NCBI GenBank assembly: GCA_958295665.1
Contig: OY282559.1
Coordinates: 262,670,057 to 262,734,056, forward strand
Direction of reading: 5' to 3'
Length of the DNA: 64,000 nt
Source: Tipula vernalis
Taxonomy: Eukaryota > Arthropoda > Insecta > Diptera > Tipulidae
In this document: piece after piece, positions 23,027-33,891 of the stretch
How positions within the stretch are numbered: the first letter of the stretch is position 1
How the letters are laid out: each line of letters opens with the position of its first letter
The notes under the pieces: model-generated
Told to the model about the DNA's origin: nothing
Databases searched by the model: none
Seen by the model: the letters and a program-made list of their open reading frames with translations, nothing else
Program-made: the position numbers and the translations under genes

Positions 23027-24699
23027 CAGTGGGTAACATTAATATTCGGTTTTTTTTGTTTAGCTGCTTTAAGTACTAATAAAAACGTTAAAATTAATAG
23101 AAAATTAAATTTAGTGATGCCAAACTAAAGTTCTTTATTTCAGCTAAAAATTGATGTACAAATTAATGATTTTTTTTTAGGGTATTACAACAAAAAAATT
23201 AAAAATAAAAATAAAACACAAATTCATGCAACATTAATATTCGGTTTTTTTTTTGTTAAATGAAAAATAAAATTATTTAAAAATAAAAACTTTCTGCAAA
23301 TTAATATTTTGTGTGATATCCTTTGTTTTTTATGACATCACTTAAACGTTTTCGCATATTGGATATAATTTTTAATGTATATTTGCTCGTTATTTTGTTC
23401 CACTCTTCCTGAAGCCGTGCTTTCAGTTCCGTAATTGACGAAACAGGGTTTCTTCGTACACGGCGGTCCAATTCACTCCATAAATTTTCTATTGGGTTTA
23501 TGTCAGGTGATTGGGGTGGCGTTTCTATTACTTTGGGACAATTATACAGCAACCATGACCTCACTTTATAGGCTTTATGTTTAGGGTCATTATCTTGATA
23601 AAGTTTAAAAGTGTGTGAAATACCCATTTTGTCAGCGGATTGTTTTAAGTTGTCCTTTAATATTTTTAGGTAAGAGTCCTGGTTCATAATCACATCTATA
23701 AAAACCAAATTTCCAATCCCTTTGGATGAAATGCAGCCCCACACCATAACATTACCACCTCCGTGTTTTACAGTTGGTGTTAAGTGTTGATGACTTAGCT
23801 CTGTATTTGGTTTGCGCCACACCATTACTCTTCCATCACTTCCAAATAAGTTGTATTTGCTTTCGTCAAGAAATATGACATCATTCCATCAGGTTTGATC
23901 CTTCTTGATATGCTCTAATGCAAAATCCAATCGTATTTTCCGATTTTTCATATTTATAAGAGGCTTCTTTCTAGCTACTCGGCCATTGTACCCTTGGTTT
24001 TTGATGGTTCGACGAACTGTTTGTGCCGATACAGTTTTAGCATGCTCTGCGAAAAGTTCGGCAGCTAGAACAGGAGCACTTAATCGGGGATTTACTTTGA
24101 TTTTTCTTACAATCCCTTGCTCCTCTCGAAGCGTCAATTTTTTAGGCTGTCCTTTTTGCTTTATTGAAGCCACTCTTCCCTCGTTTTTAAACCTTCTCAC
24201 GATATCACCTACAGTACTAGGCTTCATATTTAGTAATTCACCAATTTTTTTGTATTTGTTGCCCGTTGAATACAGTTTAAGAACTAGTTTACGTTCCTCC
24301 AATGAAGAATTTTTTCCTTTGCGCGGCATTTTCGTTCACACCTCAATGATTTACAGTCAACTAATATGTTTTGTTCATTATCCTTTGTCTATGTTATTTC
24401 TATACGGGGAATTCCCTTTTTATATAATTTGTGTATATTTGGAGTTGCCAGAGGGACATTTTATATCATTTAACAAAAAAACCGAATATTAATGTTGCAT
24501 GAATTTGTGTTTTATTTTTTATTTTTTATTTTTTTGTTGTAATACCCTAAAAAAAATCATTAATTTGTACATCAATTTTTAGCTGAAATAAAGAACTTTA
24601 GTTTGGCATCACTAAATTTAATTTTCTATTGATTTTAACGTTTTTATTAGTACTTAAAGCTGCTAAACAAAAAAAACCGAATATTAATGTTACCCACTG
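23027..24699 (-). mobile_element. Tc1-like transposon, nearly intact, IR/DR ends
   Basis: A 1,673-bp element with long terminal inverted repeats of about 230 bp (23027-23258 and 24471-24699) and TA on both outer sides. The end motif starting CAGTGGGTAACATTAAT is repeated in direct orientation at the inner edge of each arm as GCAACATTAAT. This is the IR/DR layout of Sleeping Beauty-type and related Tc1 elements. The arms are almost identical, which suggests a young copy. One transposase gene fills the space between the arms. Confidence 0.92.
23301..24329 (-). pseudogene. Tc1-like transposase, DD34E, one nonsense codon
   Basis: A continuous minus-strand frame of 342 codons plus stop, starting at ATG 24329 (MPRKGKNSSLEERK). 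The N-terminal half has paired helix-turn-helix DNA-binding domains with a linker motif (QKGQPKKLTLREEQG). The catalytic core keeps all three acids: Asp in VIFLDESKYN, Asp in LYQDNDPKHKA, Glu in PDINPIENLW. The tail KGYHTKY is typical. The only lesion is an in-frame TGA at 23889-23891, just before the first catalytic Asp, at a position that follows KDQT. A single base change separates this copy from an open gene. It should be checked as a true variant, since other copies may be active. Confidence 0.9.
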
Positions 24700-24714
24700 T
24701 AGGTGGTGAGTTTT

Positions 24715-25050
24715 TAACAAGGAACTTCGAATACAAAATGTTTCGGGTTCGATGCTCATCGAAGTACTTATTAATTTTAATAATTTTTTTGCCTATAACG
24801 GTATTTCATTTTTTCAATACGAATTGAAAAACATAAAATTTTATATTGTAAGACAATGATTATAATGTAATATGTAATAATACATTTTTTAAAACTGTAA
24901 TGTACCTTTAGGCTGGTACTGAAAATTATTTTTCGATATTCAATTTTTTCCAATAAGCTTTCGGGTTCGATCCTCACCAAGAACGTTTTGCATTATTTTT
25001 TTTTTTTTCGTTTTATAACGGCATTTCATTACAACATAACGAATTGAAAA
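24715..25050. repeat. imperfect direct repeat with GGTTCGA box
   Basis: TTTCGGGTTCGATGCTCATC at about 24742 recurs as TTTCGGGTTCGATCCTCACC at about 24959. Each is followed about 45-60 bp later by TATAACGG(T/C)ATTTCATT and an ACGAATTGAAAA segment. GGTTCGATCC resembles the B box of tRNA-derived sequences, so a degraded SINE pair is possible. Confidence 0.45.
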
Positions 25051-25087
25051 CTATATCCTCTTTATTCATTATTAAATAATATACCGA

Positions 25088-25129
25088 GTGTGGGGCGAGA
25101 CGCTATATGTATAATTATACACCCCACAC
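25088..25129. other. hairpin near presumed Helitron 5' end
   Basis: GTGTGGGG (25088-25095) pairs with CCCCACAC (25122-25129) across a 26-base AT-rich loop. Confidence 0.6.
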
Positions 25130-25647
25130 ACTAACACTACTACAAACTAAATGCACCAACACCTCATTGTATCAATATTTCGCGTATAATACGGCCCGCT
25201 GTAAATTTCAGCTAAGTAAGCCTTTTTTAATTCGTGGAGCCCTTTCGATGCAATCATGACCATAGGAACCATTGTAAAATTAGTTTCAAATACTCATATA
25301 GGTATCGGGTGTGTTTATAAAAATAAGAAACTGAAATTTATTTTATTTCTTCAATTGTTTTGTTTAGTTCTTATGTTTTACGTGTGAGTAAAGTGTTAAA
25401 ATTGTGTCATTTTATTGAATTTAAAGATAGTTTTTTATTATTGCACTAACGTGTGAAAAATTAGAGCGAAACTTTCGCTCAATTTTTAACGAATTTACAC
25501 AGACGTTGTGTAAATAGATTTGTTATATAGACCTTAATAAATGTAAGCAATATTAAAACTTTTGAAATGTCAATGTTCCCGAAAAAGATTAAATTATTTA
25601 AATTTTACTTTACATGAGAAATCAAAATTTTAAACTTTTTAACTAGA

Positions 25648-26925
25648 ATGGAACGAGAAACTCCGGAAGGACGGAAATTGCGTTTGAATTGTGAACGACA
25701 ACTAAGGTGGAGAAATCGACAGTCGCAAGAAGGTCGTCAACGCAATAATGAGCAAAAACGCCAAGGACTTTTAAATAAAATGCCGGGAGAAGGCATAATT
25801 CACAGAGCTCAAAATGCAAATCGGATGCGAAGATCGAGAGCCGCTGGGAATTCATCGATTTTTGATCATGAAACCTTCCGAGACAATGAAATTAATGCTC
25901 ACAGTTGTGGTGTGATGAATGTTGAATGTCGACATTGCCATTCTCTCAATTTTAGTGCTGAAAAATCTTCGGATGGAAACTTCTAATTTTGTTGCCACAA
26001 AGGAACTGTATTGCTTGAAACTAGCTGCCAGCAAATGCGACAATTTCCGTTTCTTCTTTATGAGCTTCTCAGTAATCCTCATCACCCACATTTTCGAGCC
26101 TTTCATGATAACATTCGATCGTACAACTCTATGCTTGCATTTGCTTCAATGGGTGCGCAAATTCATCAGTTTCAAGGACGAGGCCCTTATGTTTTTCGCG
26201 TTCACGGTCAGATCTATCATCGTACTGGCCACATGCATTCAGCTGAAGGTGAGCAACGACAATATGCTCAGCTATATGTTATCGACTCAGCTATGGCGAA
26301 TCAAGATCGCATGAATCATCCTGCTAATTCGCGATTGAACGCAACTATTGTCAGCACTTTGGATGAAATGATTCGAGAGCAAAATATTTATGCGAAAGCC
26401 TACCGAAATCTTGGTGAGGTTGAGCGGGAGGAAGAACAAGCAGCGGCAGCCGACAATCGAACGCTTCCCGTTGTGAACATGGCATTTCGGCGCGATGTCG
26501 TTGGTCGATCTGTCATCTTGCCATCTTCATTTCAAGGTTCCCCTAGCAACATGCGCGAAAAGTATCACGACTCTATGGCAATTGTGGCAAAGTACGGTAA
26601 GCCTGATCTTTTCATTACTATGACATGCAATCCCAATTGGCCAGAGATTCGAGAGAACCTTTTTCCTGTACAACAGCCCGGTGACAGACCAGATTTGGTT
26701 GCTCGAGTGTTTAGCATTAAGTTGAAAGCACTACTCGATGACATAGTAAAGAACAAGGTTTTTGGAAATGTCATTGCATACGTTTACACGATTGAGTTTC
26801 AAAAAAGAGGACTTCCCCATGCTCACATGCTCTTCATTCTGGCCAATGACTCAAAAATCGACACAGCCAAGAAGATTGATCGATTTGTGTGCGCTGAGAT
26901 TAAGTGCACAAGGACCGATTGTTCA
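25648..26925 (+). pseudogene. Helitron Rep (HUH nuclease) region, tyrosine segment deleted
   Basis: Starts at ATG 25648 with a basic N-terminus and a CRHCHSLNF zinc-finger-like motif. An in-frame TAA at 25984-25986 interrupts the frame, which then continues through NIRSYNSMLAFASMGAQI, the conserved Helitron N-terminal block. Rep motifs follow: DLFITMTCNPNWPEI and the HUH motif in EFQKRGLPHAHMLFIL (about 26800-26840). Normally about 150 residues later comes the motif with the two catalytic tyrosines. Here the sequence jumps at about 26905 from DRFVCAEI straight to EIKKFLDARYV, in another frame. The nucleophiles are therefore gone, and strand cleavage by this copy is not possible. Confidence 0.85.
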
Positions 26926-29167
26926 TGATGAAATTAAGAAATTTCTCGATGCGCGTTATGTTTGTGCTCCTGAAGCAATTTGGCGACTGCTCGAAAATCC
27001 AATGAACGATCGATCGCATGTTGTTTATCGTCTTGCCATCCATCTTCCAGACGAACAAATGGTTTATTTTCAAGACGGCCAAGAAGATGCTGCAGCTGAT
27101 CGAGCTCAACACCGATACACACATCTGACTGCATGGTTTGAGCTTAACAAGCACGAAGACGAGAATGCTCGACAATATTTGTATTCCGAAATTCCTGAGC
27201 ATTACGTATTTGACAAAACTTTTTGCATTTGGAAAGTTCGCAAGCAGAGAGGAGATAGGATTATCACTCGAGTGTATGCTGTCAGTCCGAAAGATCGCGA
27301 GCGCTTTTATTTGAGACTGCTATTACAACACATTCGTGGAGCTCAAAGTTTTACCGATCTTAAGACCGTCGATTCAGTGATTTTTGACACCTTCAATGAT
27401 GCAGCACGAGCCATGAACCTTCTTGAGGATGATAGCGAATGGGAACGATGTTTAAGTGAAGCAAGTCATGTGTGCATGCCGCATCAAATTCGCCTAACAT
27501 TTGCTTTGATTTGTGTCTTCAATTCGCCAAAAAATCCTCTTGCGCTTTTCGAGCAATTCAAGGAGTATTTAATCGCCGACTACATCATGTATTTCGATCA
27601 CATAACCGCTGACAAGAAACTGATTCAAGACATTGAGGTTATTTTGCGCATGAATGGCATGAAATGCACAGATTTTCCCCTTCCTGAACCGGGCCCGATT
27701 CAAAACGTCGAACATGTTTTCGCTGTCAAAGAGCAAGCTCAAATGGCCATAAACTTGATCGCCACCCTTAACCCAATGCAGCGTGCCATTTTCGAAGAGA
27801 TTGCTGCTGTAATTGATGATTCGATGGCTGAGTCGAGATTTTTCTTCCTCGACGGTCCTGGCGGTTCGGGAAAAACTTACATTTACAACACTTTGATGAG
27901 TTATGTAAGAGGCCAGAGTAAAATTGTTCATGCTTTCGCCACGACAGGAATTGCAGCGGATTTATTAGTTGGTGGTAGAACTGCCCACAGTGGTTTCAAA
28001 ATTCCGCTTTCTGCTAACGAAACATCGGTGTCATCCATGAAAATCCCCTCGCAGGAATCCATTAAATTACGAGAAGCTGAAATGCTCATTATCGATGAGG
28101 CTTCACTTCGCATTCTCTTCGAGTGATTGATCTGCTTCTGCGAGGAATCATGAGTAATATTCGTCCTTTCGGTGGCAAGATTCTCATCCTTGGCGGTGAC
28201 TTTCGACAAACCTCAAATGTTGTTCCCAGAGGAAAAAATGCTGATATCATCGAAATGTGCGTGAAAAATTCTCTTTTGTGGCGGCATATGAAGCAGCGAA
28301 CTCTCATCACCAACATGCGAGCATTTGGACAACGAGAGTTCAACGAATGGGTTTTGCAATTGGGCGATGGCAGATTACGAAATGATCTGGAAGAAGCCGA
28401 TCCCGATTTAGTCGAAATTCCTGAGGAAATAATAGAGCGTGAAAACATCATCATTCGATCAATTTTTGGAGTTGAAATTCGAACAACAACTGCTGATGAA
28501 ATCGCCGATGTCACCAACAAGATCATTCTCAGTCCAAAAAATGTTCATGTCACAAAGCTCAACAATGCCATTCTCGATCTTTTACCGGGAGATGCAACAA
28601 CCTTCCTGAGCAATGACTCAATGATCTCCGACGACCCGAACGATGCAATCGATTTTCCAGTCGAATTTTTGAATTCTCAGACCCCTTCTGGCTAGCCTCC
28701 TCATTCACTGAAATTGAAAGTTGGTGCGTTCATCATGTTGCTAAGGAATTTTATCCAAAGAAGGGACTTCTGAATGGAACTCGATTGATCGTGAAAAGCT
28801 GTTCAGGAATTGTATCAAGGCGGAAATAATCGCAGGCAGCAATAAGGGAGCGGAAGTTTGCATCCCCCGAATCGACTTGGAACCAAGCGAAAGCAGCTTA
28901 GGATTTCAAATGAAGCGACGACAATTTCCCATCATTTTGGCTTTTGCAATGACGATTAACAAGGCTCAGGGACAATCATTCGATAAGGTTGGGGTGTTTT
29001 TACCAGAACCTGTTTTTGCTCATGGCCAGCTTTATGTAGCTTTAACGCGAGTACGAAATCATGAAAACCTTAGAGTGCTGATCAACAATTTCTCATACCA
29101 AGGCGCAATAATAAATGATAACTGTACATTTACAAGAAACGTTGTGATAAAAGAATTATTGAATTAA
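26910..29167 (+). pseudogene. Helitron PIF1-like helicase region
   Basis: Continues the same polyprotein in a second frame (to 28126), then a third (28123-28695) and further shifts to 29167. It begins with a linker (ARYVCAPEAIWRLLENPMNDRSH). Walker A is DGPGGSGKT at about 27850, Walker B is MLIIDEAS at about 28083, then LILGGDFRQT (motif III-like). The C-terminal motifs AMTINKAQGQSFDKVG and LYVALTRVR lie at about 28950-29060. Small deletions or frameshifts occur just after Walker B (about 28110) and again around 28695-28870, where stops accumulate. The role in intact Helitrons is unwinding during rolling-circle transposition. Confidence 0.88.
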
Positions 29168-29170
29168 TAT

Positions 29171-29550
29171 TAAATTGTCTTATTTCGTATTATTTTAGGA
29201 AAAAAAAAACATTTTACTTTTCAGGCTATGGGGCCATATTACGTAACGCTTCATGGGGGTGGCTTCATGATTTGTTACGATTTGTTAAAGATAGGGAGGA
29301 GCGAACATAGATCATATCATTGATGCCCGTTTTCTTAATTGCAAAATTCACTTTCACGTGATTAAAATAATTTAAAAATGTGAATACTTTTATGTTACGC
29401 CTGGGAGAGGGAGGGGTTTTGAAATATGTTACGATCTTTTAGGAAGGGGAAGTAAGGGGTATAAAAAGCAAATAAATATGTGAACTACTATATTTTGAGT
29501 TTTCAGAAACTTCCGTCAGTTTTGACGGGTAATTACTTGTTAATATAATA
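29171..29550. repeat. repeat-like DNA with GTTACG motifs
   Basis: Non-coding. It contains ATTACGTAACGC, GTTACGATTTGTTAAAGATA, GTTACGCC and GTTACGATCTTTTAGGAAGG within 250 bp, each followed by a purine-rich GGGAGGGG-type run. It may be part of a MITE or the 3' end of the Helitron. A short hairpin CCGTCA/TGACGG sits at about 29510-29527. Confidence 0.4.
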
Positions 29551-29619
29551 ATACGTAGTTCTCAGTTGGCCGTGGTATTGTAAAGTTTTTTTTTATATTT
29601 TTTATTTTCAAAATTTAAA

Positions 29620-31166
29620 ATGGGCCGTAAAGGAAAGAATTCAATATTGAAGCAACGAAAGTTAACAGTTTGGCATTACGCTAAAGGTCATACGTATGCG
29701 GAAATTGCATAAATGCCGAATATACCAAAAAATACAGTTGGCAATATCGTTCGGCAGTATAAAAGTAAAGGGAGGATTATTTTGAAGCAGCAAAAGGGCC
29801 AACCTAAAAAATTAACTGAAAGTGATAAACGTTTAATATTAAGACAAATTAAAAAAAAAAAAAAAAGTTTAAATGCGCCGAAAATTGCATCAGAGGTGTT
29901 TGAAGAACTAGGAAACGCAGTACATCCACAAACCATCCGCAGAACATTAGAACAGCAAGTTTTAAAGGCCGCAGTGGTTTGGCGTCTATTGGAGGGGGGG
30001 ATCAAAGTTAAGTAGATTAATCTACCACCTCCGTAACCTTCCAGTAGGGTGCGCATCACGTGATCTGTTCTGGTCTTATCATTAGGCAACTGCATGATGG
30101 GTACAATTGTGTAAGGGGTAACCTGTTCACAATTCGCAAGTGTACGTGCTGCCTCCTTGTGGCAACCACTGGTAACTAAGGCCAGTTGGCATATTTTTGG
30201 GCATTTGGCACAGGCTAAATTAAGGGGCTAAAGGAGAAAACTTTGACAAAAAACCCTAATCTAATGTGGAACAGCATAAGCCGATGGATGAATAGCTGAT
30301 AGGTTAATCAGTCCAAAATATGCGGACTCTGGATACCAGGCACCCTCCAGTTTTATTTAGCCTTCCTGTATTAAAGCTGGGTGACCTACAGGTGATTTAC
30401 CATTCCCAGCAACTCGTAAGAGTAAAATCAAACGGAATACTCGGTCCTTGAGCTCCAATGCTACCGTCTTTCTAGCGGAACTACATGCTGTAGTAAACGT
30501 CTAGGAGGGAGTGCAATAACCCCAGATAGTATGTATCATATACCGGGAGGCAGTATTGTGAGGTTCATTAAGAACCTGAATATTGACTGGACGGATAATT
30601 AAGCAGGGGCCAGCACAATAGATCTTTTAGGTCGCAGTGCGAAGTGGCTGATCGCCCGCAAGGCCCCCCAATAATAATAATAAGGGCCGCGAGGCCAGAA
30701 AAAAAAACATTAATAAATGAGCGGAAGTAGTTTGCCAAGGAATATATTGGAAAAGATTCCAGTTTTTGGAACGACGTAATATTTGCTGACGAGAGCAAAT
30801 ATAACATATTTGGATCAGATGGACGAACTGTGGGTATGGCTTTGATGTAATGAGGAGCTCAAACCATCAAATATTACGCCAACTGTAAATCATGGTGGTG
30901 GACATGTAATGGTGTGAGGATGTATATCAGCAAATGGGGTTGGGGTGTTAGTTTTTATTATTGAAAACTAAGGGATAGAAAATATAAGGGATGCTCTAGA
31001 CAGGCGAATGCGAACTACTTCGATTATTTCAGTAACTGATTTGAAAATTAGGCTGAAACGGGAATGGACTGAAATTGGCCAAGATTATTGCAAAAACAAT
31101 GATGAGAATATGCCAAATCGGTTACATCACGTTTCGAAGCAGAACGGATATCCCACAAAATATTAA
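29620..31166 (+). pseudogene. Tc1-like transposase, broken
   Basis: Starts ATG 29620 (MGRKGKNSILKQRKLTV) and shares its layout with the transposase at 24329-23301, including QKGQPKKLTESDK. Codon 31 is TAA (29710-29712). The frame runs to about 29966, is split by the LINE insert, and resumes at 30685 with GREARKK; a one-base shift follows in an A9 run. The first catalytic Asp survives (VIFADESKYNIF, about 30780). The segment with the second Asp is deleted: after LVFII the sequence jumps to ENIRDALDRRMR near 30985. The last codons are YPTKY with TAA at 31164-31166. Inactive. Confidence 0.85.
29973..30684 (+). mobile_element. 5'-truncated LINE with (AAT)n tail
   Basis: Sits inside the Tc1 transposase with GGCCGC on both sides (29967-29972 and 30685-30690), probably part of its target-site duplication. 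The 3' end on the plus strand is AATAATAATAAT, as in I-like LINEs. Internally, around 30445-30510, a degraded peptide SNATVFLAELHAV resembles the RNase H domain of I/LOA/R1-type LINEs. The rest is unrecognised, and many stops are present. Confidence 0.65.
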
Positions 31167-31415
31167 TTTAACATATTTTACTTTGCAATATTGATTTTGG
31201 CCGAATATTAAAGTAACGATGAAATAGCTGCATCTTTTGTTTCAACATTAATAACAATATCTTCGTAATATTATTCAATATGAAAACACTCGAACTCACT
31301 GAATATCAATAAAACCTCCATTCTTGAAAAAAAAACACCTTCTTCATTCCAATAGCAAAAAGCCCCCGAAACCTAAAGACAATAGAAAAACCGAACACCA
31401 AAGCCACTCACTGTA

Positions 31416-31734
31416 TCTCCATTTGTACTTACAAACACAACCTTTAAGATGTAATAAAACCTTCAAAACTCAGAAAAGTACCGCTCAACAGTTAAAATTA
31501 CTAAGAGTATACGTAACTAATTAAATTCAACACCATGGTCATTAATATCTCTGAAAATGTACATTAAATTAACTGGCTGGCTATTCGTTATTTGAAGGAT
31601 AGCGATCATCAATATTTCAACATTATATTTAAAACTTATAAAACAGTAGACTACCTAAATAAAAATCCAATTAGCATCATTCATCTATTGAAGAGATCTC
31701 CGCCACACCATTTACCATCACCACTTAAAAATAC
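31416..31734. other. intergenic DNA, nothing recognised
   Basis: AT-rich stretch between the Tc1 end and the left flank of repeat X copy 2. No supported gene. Confidence 0.4.
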
Positions 31735-31795
31735 AAGTCACTAAAATAATAAATCAATGAAAGAAAATTGAAAAATTATATTCTTACAAATTTTA
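31735..31795 (-). repeat. dispersed repeat X, copy 2, distal part
   Basis: Reverse complement matches 19362-19425 (AAATTTGTAAGAATATAAT against AAATTTTTAAGAAAATAAT, then TTTATTATTTTA). It is separated from the rest of copy 2 (43705-44150) by the LINE and everything nested in it. Confidence 0.5.
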
Positions 31796-31796
31796 T

Positions 31797-32845
31797 AATA
31801 ATAATAATAATGCTTTATTCAATGTATAAACCGTGGCTTTTGTACATCACACATATTTACGACAGCAGAAAATAACTTAAAATTAACAATAAATATTTCA
31901 ATATCAATATAACAATAATTAGCAAATATACAACAATGGACATACTATATATACATTAATTACAATATGTACAAAAACTTTGATATTAAGTTACTAATTT
32001 AAACATAACCTTTTTAAATCTGTTAATGGAACTTATATTTTTTAATTCTGTAGGCAAACTGTTCCCAGTGATAATCGCATTTATTAATCCAGAGTTATTG
32101 TAAACATTAGTTCTACTAACTGGCAAATTAACGTTCCTAGTTCTCAATGACATAGAACGACATAGACAAGTCACATCCAAGGATTGAATCTTTAAATTCG
32201 GAAACATGATCAAACTTTCTAAGGTCATGAACATATCTCACACAATTTTTAAACGTAACCTCAAGTAACCGCTTTGAGGAACTATCACAATTAGAAAATA
32301 TCACATCACAATAGCTGAAAATTGGTATAATTAAACTTTTCACAAGATATATGCATAAGTCAACTGGACAAAATTTTTTATTAGTCTGAGTGAATATAAA
32401 CCGTAATTAACACGCTGGCACATAGAACTTACATGATCATTCCAAGTAAGTTTTGAATTCAATAGTAATCCTAGGTTATTAACCGTTGGAACAAATGAGA
32501 TTATATCATTGTTCAAAAATAGCACAGGTGCAATATTATGCGAATTATTTCTAGTGAGCAATAATGCTTTAGTTGGATTAATGGAAAGTGAATTATTTTT
32601 GGCCCATGACGAAATATTCCTCAGATTTGCATTAAGTTGAATAACGATTTCCCCCAATTTTAACAAGTCACCACCAATATACAGTTGCAAATCATCAGCA
32701 TAAAGATGAAATCGGCAATTTAAAATATGCCAAGGTAGGTCATTTATATAAATGGAAAAAAATAAAGGGCCTAAAATTGATCCTTGAGCCACCCCAGCAA
32801 TTACATTACTTATACCAGAAAGATCATCACCAAGCTTTATAAATT
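31797..32845 (-). pseudogene. CR1/Jockey-like LINE, 3' half of reverse transcriptase
   Basis: Minus-strand RT sequence starting right at the Gypsy insertion: LGDDLSGISNVIAGVAQGSI leads into GPLFFSIYINDLP (fingers/palm), then the catalytic box FHLYADDLQLYI (about 32690), then WAKNNSLSINPTKALLL and a thumb region with frame changes near 32340 and 32230. In this group G-V-P-Q-G is usual; here it is G-V-A-Q-G. The 3' end on the minus strand is (ATT)n near 31797-31810. The 5' half of the same RT is at 42750-43705, beyond the nested Gypsy element. Confidence 0.85.
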
Positions 32846-33354
32846 TGTAGTATGTGCCCTTATTTTTTTTTTTTAATAAAATAAAAACACAAGTAATTAA
32901 CTTCACTTTTTAAAAAAACTTTATTTTCAAACAATTTTATTGTATTATATGTATATAGCACCACCGTTTCGATTGCGCGTCGTATAAGTACTGCCTCTCA
33001 AAAAGAAGAAAAACCCGAAATAATGCGCGAACGATTTTGATTCCCCTTCCCCTCGAAAAAGTTTGGCTGTATTAGAAAAGTGGCTTATAGTGTACGCAAA
33101 TTTTATATGGACGTATGACGAGCAAAGTAGTATAATAATATGAATTCGTTGTATGTATATATTAATTATGTATGTATTATACCGTCGTGATTATTTCACG
33201 AAATTTTGGACATGCCGGATGGTAATAAAAAGTACAAATAAAAACATCGTGGTTTTATATGTAAAATGGAAAGCAATTTGACTACATTATTTATTTCATC
33301 TACCGTTCAATCTTTGGTTATTGCGAGCGCGCATGACAACAAAAGAGAATGTAT
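32846..33354 (-). repeat. outer Gypsy 3' LTR, first part
   Basis: Starts TGTAGTATGTGCCC on the plus strand. The minus strand holds AATAAA-type signals near the end. Interrupted after 33354 by the Gag-only element, whose target duplication GTAT is 33351-33354. Compared with 42239-42745 it has about 118 bp more around 33060-33180. Confidence 0.92.
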
Positions 33355-33848
33355 TGTGACGGTGACACCTAGTGTGCAATAGAATAAGTAAAACTAATAG
33401 CTCAATGTTTACTGTACTAAATGGAATTTTCCATGATAAAAATTGTTACGTAATGTTTCTACGCTATTCCAACTGGAAAAGTCGTGAACTTTCGAGAAGC
33501 TTGGTTTGTGTATATAAAAAGGCGAACAAGATCGAATTGGATTATTAGTATTTGGAACGCGATAGTGTAAAGGTGTAAGAATAAGTAATATTTGGAAAGC
33601 GATAGTATAAAGATTAAAAAGGAATTAAAAAGTGATTTAAAAAGTGTTTTTGTGCGAAATAAAAAGTAAAAGTGATTAGTAAAATTTGAGAATAATTTAT
33701 ATAAAGTGATTTTGTGAATTTTGATTGATAAACTGTGTTGTAATAAATTTTGTGAAATAAATAAATTCGTTGGTGATAAATTGAATTGAGTTTGTATTAT
33801 TCACAATCCAGTGATACGAACCTTGAGTGACAAGGCAAAAACGTAACA
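33355..33848 (+). repeat. 5' LTR of Gag-only element
   Basis: Starts TGTGACGGTGACACC, ends AACGTAACA. GGTTTGTGTATATAAAAAGG near 33503-33522 is a plausible TATA-box promoter region. One base differs from the 3' LTR. Confidence 0.95.
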
Positions 33849-33851
33849 AAT

Positions 33852-33868
33852 TGGTGACAGCGGTGGGA
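33852..33868 (+). promoter_or_regulatory. candidate primer-binding site, Gag-only element
   Basis: TGGTGACAGCGGTGGGA, three bases after the 5' LTR, starts with TGG as for tRNA priming. The tRNA was not identified. The first seven bases match the outer Gypsy site. Confidence 0.6.
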
Positions 33869-33891
33869 TTGTGAATAAAAAGATAAAGAAA

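Larger units (their letters stand above)
25058..29170 (+). mobile_element. Helitron, degenerate
   Basis: Contains the Rep and PIF1-helicase genes described separately. The left boundary is tentative: the TCTTTATT at 25058 precedes an ATACCGAGTGTGGGG segment with a hairpin (25088-25129) and could be the 5' terminus, which for Helitrons begins with TC. No CTRR end with a preceding hairpin was identified on the right, so 29170 is simply the end of coding sequence. Several nonsense codons, frameshifts and one internal deletion show it is inactive. Confidence 0.75.
29553..31413 (+). mobile_element. second Tc1-like element, interrupted by a LINE
   Basis: Right end at 31413: ACCGAACACCAAAGCCACTC ACTG followed by TA, a variant of the end seen at 24699. 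The left end near 29553 (CAGTTGGCCGTGGTATTG) is a weaker inverted match. The transposase is related to the one at 23301-24329 but clearly a different, older copy. Foreign LINE sequence occupies 29973-30684. Confidence 0.7.

Noticed and set aside
31324..31524. 66-codon plus-strand frame
   Set aside because: It spans the right end of the second Tc1-like element and flanking DNA; no domain.
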